The notes under the pieces were generated by a model, which was given only the letters and a program-made list of their open reading frames with translations, searched no databases and was not told where the DNA came from. Made by a program: the position numbers and the translations under genes. Shown piece after piece: positions 38,164 to 48,609 of a stretch of 64,000 nucleotides of DNA. The stretch comes from Devosia sp. A8/3-2 (lineage in GTDB: Bacteria; Pseudomonadota; Alphaproteobacteria; Rhizobiales; Devosiaceae), in contig CP104974.1 in assembly GCA_025452255.1 (NCBI GenBank), positions 3,760,156 through 3,824,155 of the forward strand, in the 5' to 3' direction. Each line of letters begins with the position of its first letter. Position 1 is the first letter of the stretch.

Positions 38164-38950
38164 TTACCAGTCGAGCCGGGCAATCCCACGAAAGATTGCG
38201 TCGAATTCGGGCCGGAAGGATCGCCCTTCGGCATCGTGCAGGGCGCGGCTGGGCCAGCATGCGCAACGGGGCGCGTGAGCCTTTGATGCCGCGCAGCAAT
38301 ACGCGATTGACCGGAGCGTCGGGGCGCGGGGCCAGTGGCAGGATGGTCAGGCCGCCGAATCTCTGGCTGAAGGCGGCGAGCAGCGGCGCCGAGCTTTCGA
38401 CGGGGTAGATGAAAATAACTTCGCCATTGGCGGCGGCCGATGTTGCGGCGGTGCGAACCCAAAGATCGAGGGATGCTGCATCCATATGGCGGGCGGCGGC
38501 GCGGTCGTTTGTGGCGGCGAGCGTGCCGGCACTGGATTCAAAGAAGGGCGGGTTAGCGATGACGGCGTCATAGAAATTTTCGAGCAGGCCCGCCGCTTTG
38601 CGTTCGGCGCCCTTGGCGGTGACATCCGCCTCGATGATCTGCGCATGGGCGGCAAAGCCATTGGTCTCGGCATTGGCGCGGGCGAGCGCGGCGATATCGG
38701 GATTTTGCTCGACCAAAGTGGCCCGGGAGGCGGGTGCATGGGCCAAAGCCACAAAGGCGGCGGTGCCCACACCGCTGCCCAGATCGAGCAGGCGTTCGGC
38801 CCCTTCGGCAAGGGCTGCGCCGAGCAGCACACTGTCCAATCCCGCACGAAAGCCACGGCGGGGCTGCGACAGAGTGATCCTGCCACCCAAAAAGGCGTCG
38901 CGCGTTACTGTTTGGTGTTTTACAAAGTCGTGTGGCTGGTCTAGGGACAT
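38164..38950 (-). CDS. TrmN6-like tRNA/N6-adenine methyltransferase (frameshifted at end)
   Basis: About 262 residues. It opens with the typical TVTRDAFLGGRITLSQPRRG, then motif I LLDLGSGVGTAAFVALAH, a central EQNPDIAALARANAETNGFA, and the catalytic motif IV with Asn-Pro-Pro-Phe in AVIANPPFFESSAG. This is the signature of tRNA1(Val) m6A37 methyltransferases, which in this group are named TrmN6 or Smtm-like. After a break near 38262 (extra C) the end reads RALHDAEGRSFRPEFDAIFR and stops at 38164. Divergent from the polyprenyl synthase gene. Confidence 0.82.
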
Positions 38951-39046
38951 CGCACCCGAAAAGGCCGTTTGGTGCGAAGCATATATGCGCAGACGCGGCG
39001 GGCTCAACCTGATTTGCCGATTGCGGCAAACGAGGATGGAATAGTG

Positions 39047-40060
39047 GTGTCAGTGCTGACCCAGATGCGAGAGGCGCAAAGCGCCACGCCGATCGAGCGG
39101 CTTGTTTCTGCCACCGAGGCCGACATGGCCAAGGTCAACGAACTGATTCTGTCGCGCGCCGAATCGCATGTCGAAATGGTGCCCGAACTCGCCCGCTATC
39201 TGATCGAGAGCGGCGGCAAGCGCTTGCGCCCGATGCTGACCGTGGCAGCGGCGTCGCTATTCGGCCGGGGCAATGGCAGCGCGGTGAATTTCGCGGCGGC
39301 CGTCGAATTCATGCACAATGCCACCCTGCTGCATGACGATGTCGTCGACGATAGCGACATGCGCCGGGGCAAGCCGGCGGCCCGCATGGTGTGGGGCAAC
39401 AAGGCCTCGATCCCGGTCGGCGATTTCCTGCTCGGGCAGGCTTTCATGATGATGGTGGAAACCGGCGAGATTGCTTCGCTGGGCGTGCTGTCGGCCGCGT
39501 CGGCGGTGATGGCCGAGGGCGAAGTGTTCCAGCTGGCCAAGACCGGGGACCCGGATACTACCGCGGATGATTATGCCGAGGTGATCCGCGCCAAGACCGC
39601 CGTGCTGTTCGAGGCGGCCTGCAAAGTGGGCGCCATGGCCGGCGGGGCCGATGCGGCTGGCCGGGAAGCGCTGGGCATTTATGGGCTCGAGTTGGGCAAG
39701 GCGTTCCAATTGGTGGACGATGCGCTCGACTATGGCGGGCAGAGCGGCACGCTGGGCAAGAATACCGGCGACGATCTGCGCGAAGGCAAGATGACGCTGC
39801 CGGTGATTCTGGCGCTGGCCGATGGGACCGAGGCGGAGCGCGCGGTGATCGCGGCGGCTTTGGGCAATGCCGAGGCGAGTGCCGAGGACGTGGCGGCGGT
39901 CGTGGCGATCATGGAGCGTCATGGCGCACTGGAGCGTACGCTGGAACGAGCCCGTGCCCATGCCCGCGCGGCGCAGGATGCGCTGCTGGCCTTGCCGGGA
40001 TCCGACATGCGGGCACTGCTGGGCGATGTGGTCGAGTTCAGCGTGATGCGGGCGTTTTAG
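39047..40060 (+). CDS. ispB: Long-chain polyprenyl diphosphate synthase
   Basis: A trans-prenyltransferase of about 337 residues that builds the octa- to decaprenyl tail of ubiquinone from FPP and IPP. First Asp-rich motif: LLHDDVVDDSDMRRG; second: FQLVDDALDYGG; also GGKRLRPMLTVAAASLFG and KTAVLFEAACKVGAMAG. Intact frame. The start is a GTG at 39047 (or 39044) with GAGGA about ten bases upstream; an ATG at 38969 would add 26 residues inside the promoter region of the divergent gene. Chain length (C40 or C50) cannot be read; Devosia-type bacteria use Q-10, so decaprenyl is likely. The gene symbol is a functional guess. Confidence 0.88.
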   Translation: MSVLTQMREAQSATPIERLVSATEADMAKVNELILSRAESHVEMVPELARYLIESGGKRLRPMLTVAAASLFGRGNGSAVNFAAAVEFMHNATLLHDDVVDDSDMRRGKPAARMVWGNKASIPVGDFLLGQAFMMMVETGEIASLGVLSAASAVMAEGEVFQLAKTGDPDTTADDYAEVIRAKTAVLFEAACKVGAMAGGADAAGREALGIYGLELGKAFQLVDDALDYGGQSGTLGKNTGDDLREGKMTLPVILALADGTEAERAVIAAALGNAEASAEDVAAVVAIMERHGALERTLERARAHARAAQDALLALPGSDMRALLGDVVEFSVMRAF

Positions 40061-40095
40061 GTCTTTTGCCTGTCTGAACCATCGGCCCTGCAGTC

Positions 40096-40969
40096 TTACG
40101 GCACGATCAACGGCGCCGCCGCCACCCAATGATCAGGACTCGCCTGCCGCAAATCACTCGCGGCCCGGTGGGCTTGGGTGCTGGAGCCAAAGAGGCCGAA
40201 GACAGTTGCGCCGGAGCCGGACATGCGGGCGAGGATACAGCCGGGGGCGGCGCGCAGGCGCTGGACCAGTCCCCGATCAGCGGCACGAGCTTGATTGCCG
40301 GCGGTTCCAGATCATTGCGCGTTTCGGCCAGCCAGATGCCCAATTGGGCCGGGCGGGTGAGCGGGTTGGGTAGCGCGGGCAACGGGTAATTGTCGTGGGC
40401 GCGCAGGCGGCGGAACACGTCGGCCGTGGCCAGCGGCACCATGGGATTGACCAGCACGATATGGCAAAGCGGGAATTCGGGCAGCGGCGCCGGATTTCCC
40501 CTATGCCGCGCGCCACCAAGGGCCGGGATAAGAGGCAAGCGGGCACGTCGGCACCCAATTGGGCGGCAAGAGCTGACAGTTCAGCGATAGGGATCGGCTG
40601 CTTGGCAAGTCCCGCCATTAGCCGGAGTGCGGCGGCGGCGTCGGCGGAGCCACCACCAATGCCGGCAGCGACGGGCAGGCTTTTGTGCAGGGTCAAGGCC
40701 GAGTCCGTATCCACCGCGCCGGGCCAGCGGGCGCGGAAGGCGGCCACGGCGCGGCAGACCAGATTGGTCTCGCCATTGCTCAGCCCCCGGGCGAAGGGGC
40801 CAGTAATGGTGAGGCTATCGGCCGGCGCAGGTACGGCTTCGAGCTCATCGGCCACATCGGCAAAGACGATGAGGCTTTCGAGATCGTGATAGCCATCTTC
40901 GCGGCGGCGGGTGATGTGCAGCGCCAGATTGATCTTGGCCGGCGCTGCCCGGAAATGAGCCTGAGACAT
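40096..40969 (-). CDS. ispE: 4-diphosphocytidyl-2-C-methyl-D-erythritol kinase (two frame breaks)
   Basis: IspE phosphorylates CDP-ME, the fourth MEP-pathway step. GHMP-kinase features: PAKINLALHITRRREDGYHD at the start with the substrate-binding Lys and His, LPVAAGIGGGSADAAAALRL as the ATP loop, LAAQLGADVPACLLSRP, IVLVNPMVPLATADVFRRL and a C-terminal RMSGSGATVFGLF. About 290 residues. Breaks are near 40505 (an A-run) and 40275 (lost C before LVQRLRAAPGC). The ATG at 40969 (MSQAHFRA) is the start. It follows the TPR gene on the same strand with only nine bases between the TPR stop and this start, so TPR is transcribed first. Confidence 0.93.
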
Positions 40970-40978
40970 CAAGCCGTG

Positions 40979-42759
40979 CTAGTTCACGGAAGGCTGGGCA
41001 GTATCCGCAGATGTAGCGCCGGAATCCTCGGCGACCGGCGCGTCATCCGAATCGGAACCCTCGGTCAGCCCATTGGCCAGCTTGGGCGCGACCCGTTTCT
41101 TGACATTGCCTTCCTGATCGACCGAGGCGGCCACGTTCCACTGGAACTTGGCTTCGAGCTTACGGCCGGCCCGCCAATAAGCGTCGCCCAGATGGTCGTT
41201 GATTTCAGCATCGTTGGGACGCAGCAGCACGGCCTGTTCGAGGGTGGCCACGGCCTCTTCCATGCGGCCGAGCTTGTAGAAAGCCCAACCGAGCGAATCG
41301 ACGATATAGCCATCCTGCGGCACGGCCTTGACGGCCTTCTCGATCATTTCAAGGGCTGGTTCGAGATGCATGTCCTGATCGATCCAGCTGTAACCGAGGT
41401 AATTCAGCACTCGGGGCTGATCGGGATTGAGCTTGAGGGCTTCAAGGAAATCGGCCTCGGCCTTGGGCCATTGCTTGGCGCGCTCATAGGCAATGCCGCG
41501 CACGTAATAGAAGCGCCAATCGGAAGCGTTTTCGCCGCCGGTCAGTTCCAGCGCCTTGGTATAGGCCTCGGCAGCGGGCACATATTGCTCGTCATAGCGC
41601 AGCAAATCGCCCAGCACCGAAACGGCGTCCAGATCGTCGGGGCGAGTGGCCACGATATTGCTCAGCCGGCGCAGGGCTTCAGGGCGATCGCCAATGGCAT
41701 CCAGATTTTGCGCCACGCGGACCACGGCGGTGGATTTCATAACCGAGGTCGTGGGCACCGCTTCATAAATACGGTTGGCGGCAGGGTGCTGGCCGGCAGC
41801 ATCGAGCAATTGGCCCAGCGCCAGCGAGATCACATCGGCCGATGGGTCGAGGTAAAGCCCCATGCGCAGGAAGACCAGCGCCAGATCGAGACTACCATCG
41901 CGCGACAGGGCCACGCCGATGCCATGGAACATTTCGGCGGCGCCGACCTGCACATTGGTGGCGAAGATGCCGGGGCGCTGGCCGGCCTCGATGGCGAGCT
42001 TGACGCGGGTGACGATGGGATGGGTCAGGCCCTGTGCTTCGAACTGAGCGATGACGTCCTTGGCCTCGTCGAACCGGCCGGCATTGGCCAGAATCCGGGC
42101 ATAGACTTCAACAATGCGCGCGACGAAAGGCTCGGCATCGAACGCCTTGCCGGCCGGGGCGATGGCCTTGTCGGTTTCCCCGGCCGCCTCAGCCATCAAT
42201 GCGCGATGGAAGACCAGGAAATCCTCGAGCCCATTGGCGCCGAGTTTGTCGAGCAGGGCTTCGGCTTCTGGGAAGCGGTTATCGCCCACCGTGGCCCGTG
42301 CCTGCAGAATGCCTGCGGTGATGCCGGTAAAGCTGTCCCGGCCGATAGCGCCAAGCATTTTTTCGGCAGCGTCGTAGCGGCGCTCCTTGATGGCCTCGCT
42401 GGCCACGACCAATTCACCCAATTCATTGCGCGGATCGAGCTCGAGCAGATGCTTGGCGGTGGCGGCGGCCCGGCCGATCTGGCCATCGACGGCAAAGCCG
42501 ATAAAGGCACGCTCGACCAGCACCGGATTGTCCCAATCGGCCTGTGCAGCTCGGTTGAAATAGCGCGCGGCCTCTTCGGTCCGCATGTCCTTGAGCGCCT
42601 GCTGGCCGGCCATATAGGAGCCGGTGACGTTGGAGCGGAACAGGGACAGCATGTCCAGGGACTGGGTCGGCTTGGTCTGGGCGGCCGGGGGGCGGCAAAC
42701 GCCGCCAGCATCAGCACCACGAAGGCGGGTCGCGCGAGACGGTTCACGAGCAATGTCAC
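40979..42759 (-). CDS. TPR-repeat periplasmic/secreted protein (frameshifted near start)
   Basis: About 593 residues. A signal peptide (residues 1-22, LARPAFVVLMLAAFAA) is followed by an alpha-solenoid of many tetratricopeptide repeats: ARYFNRAAQADWDNPVLVER, GRFDEAKDVIAQFEAQGLTH, EAYTKALELTGGE, WPKAEADFLEALKLNPDQPR with VLNYLGYSWIDQ, and GRMEEAVATLEQAVLLRPND. The C-terminus is acidic and disordered. This matches the alphaproteobacterial TPR proteins usually found upstream of ispE; a scaffold role is likely. A C-run break near 42695 separates the signal peptide from the repeats. The same frame runs on upstream by chance, which is not part of the gene. Confidence 0.82.
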
Positions 42760-42922
42760 GAGGCTTATTTCTCCAAGGCCTTATCCAGCCAGTTCTGGCG
42801 GGCAAGATTGTCCGTTTTGCGACTGCGCCGCAAGTTCGGATGCAGTCACTTTCCGCTGTAGTGTATACCCGGCCCCGATATCCGCTTGGCCCGGCTGGAG
42901 CCGCTGTGACATAAGAGAGGCC

Positions 42923-43749
42923 ATGGCTCAAGAACGATCCCTCAGTCACGACGATATGGTCGGCATGCTCGATTGGTATCGCGCCGCCGGCGTGGACATC
43001 GCCGTAGGCGAGGAACCGGTCGATCGCTTCGCGCAGCGCCCGCCGGCGCGGGCTGCCGCTGTAGCTGCGCCTGCCGTGATGGGTGACCAGCGGGCACCTG
43101 CGCCCGCCGAACGCGTTGCGGCCCCTGCCCCCGCACTGGGTGGCGACCCGGACGAGGCGCGGGCCCCGGCGGCGAGCGCGGAAACGCTCGAGCAATTGCA
43201 GGCCATTCTGGGCGCCTATGATGGGTGCGGGCTGAAATTGCGAGCGACGCAGCTGGTGTTTGCCGATGGCAATCCGCAGGCCGATATCATGCTGATCGGG
43301 GAGGCGCCGGGGGCCGAGGAGGATCGGCAGGGCAAACCGTTTGTCGGCAAATCGGGGCAATTGCTCGATCGCATGCTAGGGGCCATTGGGCTCGACCGCA
43401 CCAAGGTTTATATCGCCAATACCGTGCCATGGCGGCCGCCGGGCAATCGCACGCCGACGCCCGAGGAAATGGCGCTGTGCCTGCCGTTCCTGCATCGGCA
43501 AGTTGAATTGGTTGCGCCCAAAGTCGTGATGACGCTGGGCGGACCGGCCATGCAGACGGTGTTTTCCACCACTGCAGGGATCATCAAGATGCGCGGCAAG
43601 TGGAGCCAGTGGCGATCGGGCGGCATGAGGTGGAGGCCATGCCCACGCTGCATCCGGCCTATCTCTTGCGCAATCCGGCGGCCAAGCAGCAGGCGTGGCG
43701 GGATTTGCTGAGCCTGCGGCTGCGAATTGAAGCGTTGGGGATCGTTTAA
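42923..43749 (+). CDS. udg: Family 4 uracil-DNA glycosylase (frameshifted)
   Basis: Family 4 UDGs excise uracil from DNA and carry a 4Fe-4S cluster. Residues 1-30 and a 50-residue Ala/Pro-rich linker precede the catalytic domain: [20 protein letters not shown], motif [55 protein letters not shown], and, after a break near 43622, [19 protein letters not shown] with the motif B His. Cluster Cys appear in CGLKL and later; the break hides part of the C-terminal region. The end is LRIEALGIV, about 275 residues. ATG at 42923 after AGAGAGG. Confidence 0.9.
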
Positions 43750-43852
43750 GCACTCCGCCGCTTTTTTTGCGCTCCCAATCCCGGCATGCCGCGTTATGGT
43801 CACCCTTGCGTGATTTGCAACGTTACTCCGACCACAAGAGCCGAAGAGCGTC

Positions 43853-45174
43853 ATGGCCTCTGTCATCAAAATCTATGCCCTGTTTCTGGGTTCGGCGCTG
43901 CTCATGTTCGGCGGGGGCCTGCAGGGCCTGCTGCTATCAGTGCGCGGCGCGGAGGAAGGATTTTCCCTGCTTTCGCTGGGCCTGATCGGCACCGGCTGGT
44001 CCGTGGGGTTTGTGGCCGGCTCCATCACCGTGCCGCTGATCGTGCGCAAGGTGGGCCATATCCGCGCTTTTCGGTGATGGCGGCCATCGGCACGGTCACC
44101 ATTCTGCTCAATCTGCTGCTGATCAACGATCTCAGCTGGATCCTGCTGCGGGCGCTCTCCGGCTTCTGCTTTGCCGGCGCGGCGATGATCGTCGAAAGCT
44201 GGCTCAATGAAGTGGCCGAGAACAAGAGTCGTGGCACGATCTTTTCGATCTATGTGACCATCAATATGGCCGCCTCGACGCTGGGGCAGATCGCCATGTC
44301 GGTGACCGGCACGGCGGGCTATGTGCCCTTCGTGCTCGGCGCCATCAGCTTTATCTGTGCGGTGCTGCCCACCGCATTGACCTCAAGCCCCCAGCCGCGC
44401 CCGCTAGCCTCGGCCAAGATCGACGTTCTTTTGCTGTATCGCACCTCGCCAGTGGCGGCGATTGCGGCCTTTTCGGTGGGCATGGCCAATGGCGCGTTCG
44501 GCACGCTGGCCCCGGTTTATGGTTATGAGCGGGGGCTTGATGCCAGCGGCATTGCGTTGCTGTTTGCGGTGGCCGCCATTTTGGGCGCAGTGGCGCAAAT
44601 TCCGTTCGGCCGGCTGTCGGACCGGATCGACCGGCGGCTGGTGCTAATCGGGCTGGCGGGCTTTGCATCCATTGTGGGGGCGTTGACCGTACTCATCAAC
44701 CCGGAAGCGGGCTGGATGATGTATGTGCTGTTTGCCGCCTATGGCTTTGCCGCCAACCCGATTTATGCGGTGGCAGTGGCCCATGCCAATGACTTTGCCA
44801 AGGACGGCGACTTCGCCAAGATTGCCGGAGGCATGCTGCTGATCCCGGGCATTGGGCTGGCCATCGGGCCGGCTGTTGCCTCGATGATCATGGGCGCCTG
44901 GTCACCGGTGGGACTGTTCGTCATCACTGCGCTGTTCCATGCGCTGCTGGCAGTCACCGCCTATCTGCGCATGCGGGTGCGCAAGAGCGTGGATGCCTCC
45001 GATCGTGCCCCCTTCCGGGCCATGGGCAATGACAAGCAGGTAACGCCAGAATCGATTGTGCTCGACCCACGGGCTGATAGTGATGATTACGAAATGCCGG
45101 TGGACGAAGCCCCGGTGCCCGAGGAATTGGCGAGCAGCGGAGAGACAGGCAATGTTCAAGACGGAAAGATTTGA
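43853..45174 (+). CDS. MFS transporter (frameshifted)
   Basis: A 12-helix major facilitator of about 441 residues. It starts KIYALFLGSALLMFGGGLQG, with SVGFVAGSITVPLIVRKVGH between helices 2 and 3; after a T-run break near 44070 it continues with LNEVAENKSRGTIFSIYVTI, FGRLSDRIDRRLVLIGLAGF and helix-rich C-terminal half ending in an acidic tail (ESIVLDPRADSDDYEMPVDE). The pattern resembles YcaD-like MFS carriers. Substrate unknown. The last 23 bases overlap the start of moaB, so the two are co-expressed. Confidence 0.85.
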
Positions 45175-45688
45175 AGACCGGGCGTTCAAGCCGCTTTCCA
45201 TCGCCGTGATTGCCGTATCCGATACGCGGACGCTGGAGACCGATACGGGCGGGGCGTTGCTCAAATCGCTGCTGGAAGCGGATGGACACACATGCGCTGA
45301 ACGCGTGGTGGTGCGCGACGATATTCAGCTGATCCGGCAGGCCGTGCAGAATTTTGTGGCCGATCCGGGAGTCGACGTGATCCTGACCACGGGCGGCACC
45401 GGTTTTTCCGGCCGCGATGTGACGCCGGAGGCGATCGAGCCGCTGTTCGACAAGCGGATGGAAGGCTTTTCGGTGCTGTTCCATCAGTATTCGGCGACGA
45501 CAGTGGGGACGAGTTCGCTGCAATCGCGGGCGACGGGCGGGCTGATCGGCACGACCTTCGTGTTCTGCCTCCCCGGTTCGCGCGGCGCCTGCCGCGACGC
45601 CCGGGAAGGCATTTTGAGCCATCAGCTGGATTACCGGCATAAGCCCTGTAATTTTGTCGAGCTGATGCCCCGATTGGATGAGCGGTAG
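45152..45688 (+). CDS. moaB: Molybdenum cofactor biosynthesis protein MoaB
   Basis: An intact 178-residue MoaB/MogA-family protein, which adenylylates molybdopterin or supports molybdenum insertion. Features: [60 protein letters not shown] and the C-terminal [20 protein letters not shown] (molybdopterin-binding loop). The ATG at 45152 lies inside the end of the upstream MFS gene with GGAGAGACAGGCA before it. The companion molybdenum genes are not in the window. Confidence 0.92.
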   Translation: MFKTERFEDRAFKPLSIAVIAVSDTRTLETDTGGALLKSLLEADGHTCAERVVVRDDIQLIRQAVQNFVADPGVDVILTTGGTGFSGRDVTPEAIEPLFDKRMEGFSVLFHQYSATTVGTSSLQSRATGGLIGTTFVFCLPGSRGACRDAREGILSHQLDYRHKPCNFVELMPRLDER

Positions 45689-45700
45689 GGGGTTGGGCCC

Positions 45701-46645
45701 CTAACCGCCCTCCCTGCGCAGCGCCACCAATCCCTCCACGCCACAACCACTGATCAATAGCCACTCCTTGGCATTACCCAGGAGTTTGGCGGTCCAGTCG
45801 ACCATGCCGCCATCGGCGAGTTGGCGCAGTTCGCCATCGGGCCAGCCGCCCAGCAGGTGAAAGCAGAAGCCGGCATAATAGCCGGAGGCGGCGAGGCGCT
45901 CGGCGTCTTCGATCAGTTCGGCATTGTGGGCTCGGGCGAGTGCGCAGCGCTTCAAGCCTTGCGTCGGGATTGCCGGGATGGAGCAGTGTATAGGAAATAC
46001 CCAGCCGCAGTTTGGGACCGAAATAGCGGCGATAGGCGGTGAGCCAGCACCCGATCTGGGCGTGCAGAGCCGCGGCTTCAAAGCCGAAACTACCGCGGTC
46101 ACGACCGGCGCTGACCATGGCGGAGAGGGCGAAATGGGCCAAGAGGCCCGGCTTGGCATAGGCCCGGGGACGGACCACGCGGTGGGTACTCGCCAGATGG
46201 ACAATGTCTTGCGTTTTGGAATCGTGCTTGGCGGCGGCGCGGCGCAACAAGGCGGCTTCGAGCGCCAGCACATTGGTGGCGTCGGACACGACTTCGCCAG
46301 TGCGCACGGTAGGGACCGACCGAGATTGGCCGACCGGGGCAACAGCGGCGCAAGTGCCCAACGGCGCCATGGGCGAAAGGGTGAGGCATTGGCAATCGGG
46401 CGCCACGCTGGCGGCCGAGATTGCATCCCATTCGGCGGCAGCGGCCGGCGTCAGGCTCGCGGCGCCGAAAAAGCGGCCTTTTCGTAGTCGGCGAGCAGAT
46501 CGGCCGGGCTGCGCGCGGACGAGCGGCGATCATAGACCTCGAGCAGCAGGGATTGCAGATCGGTCGGGCTGAGGCGAGCAGCCGGGATGTCCACCGGGTC
46601 CGGCACGCCGGAGGCAGCCACGATCCTTTCGAGCAGCGCGTTCAT
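45701..46645 (-). CDS. Conserved-looking protein of unknown function, about 312 residues (two frame breaks)
   Basis: I do not recognise this protein. Repaired it reads MNALLERIVAASGVPDPVDI, LQSLLLEVYDRRSSARSPAD, LTPAAAAEWDAISAASVAPD, LTLSPMAPLGTCAAVAPVGQ, RTGEVVSDATNVLALEAALL, STHRVVRPRAYAKPGLLAHF, FEAAALHAQIGCWLTAYRRY, LGISYTLLHPGNPDARLEAL and a C-terminus with AERLAASGYYAGFCFHLLGG and WLLISGCGVEGLVALRREGG. Breaks are near 46448 (T-run) and 45944 (lost GC unit). No signal peptide, membrane helix or enzyme motif is obvious; the Cys, Thr and Arg clusters suggest a ligand-binding soluble protein. It lies between moaB (converging) and an efflux pump. Confidence 0.55.
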
Positions 46646-46729
46646 AATGTCCCTCCTCCAAATGAAATCCCCGCCACCAGCTTGGCTGGCGACGGGGATG
46701 TGTCAAGATCACGCTATGGCGATGCTGGT

Positions 46730-48219
46730 TTAGTGCCCCGGAGCGAACTCCGCCGGCATGGCGCGCGGCTCCGGCTTCTTGATGAAGAGAGCCGCTACGA
46801 TTGCCCCCAGCGAGATGATGGCGCCGCACAGGAATGCCGAGCGGATGCCGCCGGTAGTGGCCGTGAGCAGGTCGGCCCCAGAATTGGTGAGGCTAGTGGC
46901 CTGCATCGTCATGATGGCGACGAAGAGAGCCGTGCCCGCCGCACCGGCGACCTGCTGGGCCGTGCCGATGACGGCGCTGCCATGCGAATAAAGGTTCGGC
47001 GGCAGCGAGCCCGAAGCTGACCGTGAAGAGCGGCGTGAACATCAGGGCGAGGCCCACGCTGAGCGTCAGGTGAGCGGCGAGCAGCAGCCAGACCGAGGTA
47101 TCCTGCTGCACGAAAGTCAGGCTCCACAGAGCCACGCTGAGCAGCACGGCGCCGGGAATGACTAGCGGCACGGGACCGTATTTGTCGAACAGCGTGCCCA
47201 CCTTAGGCGCACAGAGGCCCATGACCGGGCCACCGGGCAGCAGCAGCAGGCCGGTTTGCAGGGTGGAAAGGCCGAGCACATTCTGCAGATAGATCGGCAG
47301 CAGGATGAAGGCGCCGAACATGGCCATCATCAGGATGGCCATCATCGCCACCGAGATGGTGAAGACGCGCGAGGTGAGCGTGCGCAGGTCGAGCAGAGCG
47401 CGATCCTGCTTCTGCAACGACAGCTGGCGCAGCACGAAGACAGCGATGACGGCGGCGCCGACCAGTAGCGGAATCCAAGGGGAAACCGGGGCCGGCTGGT
47501 GGGCTGCTTCTGCCCAACCCGCTCAAGCCATAGACGAAACCGCCAAAGCCGATGGCCGACAGCACGACCGAGAGCACATCAATCGGTGCGTCCTTGGGCG
47601 TCGTGACATTGACGATGCGCTTGGCACCCAGCGCCAGTGCGCCCAAGGCAATGGGCAATACCAGGATGAACATCCAGCGCCAGTCGAGCACGGAGAGGAT
47701 CAGGCCCGAAATGGTCGGCCCGATGGCGGGCGCCACTGAGATGACAATGGAGATATTACCCATGGTCTTGCCGCGGGATTCGGGCGGCACCGGGGTCATC
47801 ACTGTGGTCATCAGCAGGGGCATCATGATGGCAGTGCCCGAGGCCTGCACGATGCGGCCGATGACCAGCACGGCAAAGCCAGGCGCGATGGCCGAAATCA
47901 GCGTGCCGGCGGAAAATAGCGACATGGCCGGGATAAAGACCGGGCGGGTATTGAGGCGCTGCAGCAGGAAGCCGGTGACCGGAATAACCACGGCCATGGT
48001 CAGCATGAAGGCGGTGGTGAGCCATTGGGCGGCGCTGGCGTTGATGTCCGTGTCGTCCATCAGATGCGGCAAGGCCACGCCCATGATCGTCTCATTGAGA
48101 ATGACGACGAAAGCAGAGACGAGCAGCAGGGAAATCACCAGCTTGTTGCGGGCGGCGTGATCTTGCGGCGGCGTGGCCTGATCCGCCGAGGCGGGCAAAA
48201 TATGATTGTCGGTGGTCAT
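46730..48219 (-). CDS. DHA2-family MFS drug efflux transporter (two frame breaks)
   Basis: A 14-helix EmrB/QacA-type carrier of about 497 residues. Motif C-like and DHA2 features: FVVILNETIMGVALPHLMDD, WLTTAFMLTMAVVIPVTGFL, GRIVQASGTAIMMPLLMTTV, RGKTMGNISIVISVAPAIGP, and after breaks near 47511 (extra base in GCTTCTGCC) and 47006 (lost GC unit), helices to the end at MPAEFAPGH. ATG at 48219, preceded by GGGAAG. It would export a toxic compound in exchange for protons; the substrate is unknown. No regulator gene adjoins it. Confidence 0.87.
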
Positions 48220-48609
48220 GATGTCTTCCCTGAACCAAATTTGGATGTCGCCATGATGACGAATGGCGGCGGCTGATTTCGACGTCACCACTAGAAAGAT
48301 CGTGTGACAGGCCGTGTCAGTAGCCGCAAATAGTAAAGTCAATGCTTTAGTAATCTGCGCGCAACGCCAGTCAATACTAAATCGAACGCTTAAGTGCCAT
48401 GCACGGACTGCCCATCCGAACGCAGGGTCGGCTGGTTTAGGCCAGCATGAACAGGCTGTCCACCCATATGCGTGCAAGCCAGCTATCCCGAATGCGGGCC
48501 GCGACCTCGCTTGGCCAAGTTCTTGTTTTGTTCCGGTGCAACTGCTATGTGTTACCGCACGTTAACTCAAGCGACGATCTCGACAGGTCGGCGCGCAAGG
48601 AGAGCAGTG
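48220..48609. other. Intergenic region between efflux pump and radical SAM gene
   Basis: No gene is supported in these 390 bases. Around 48335-48395 the sequence is AT-rich (ATGCTTTAGTAA and ATACTAAATCG with ACGCTTAAGTG), a possible promoter/operator area for the divergent genes. I could not assign a specific regulator. Confidence 0.5.

Noticed and set aside
40685..42900. Long plus-strand reading frame as a gene
   Set aside because: It mirrors the TPR gene, which has clear repeats, signal peptide and normal start; typical GC-rich shadow.
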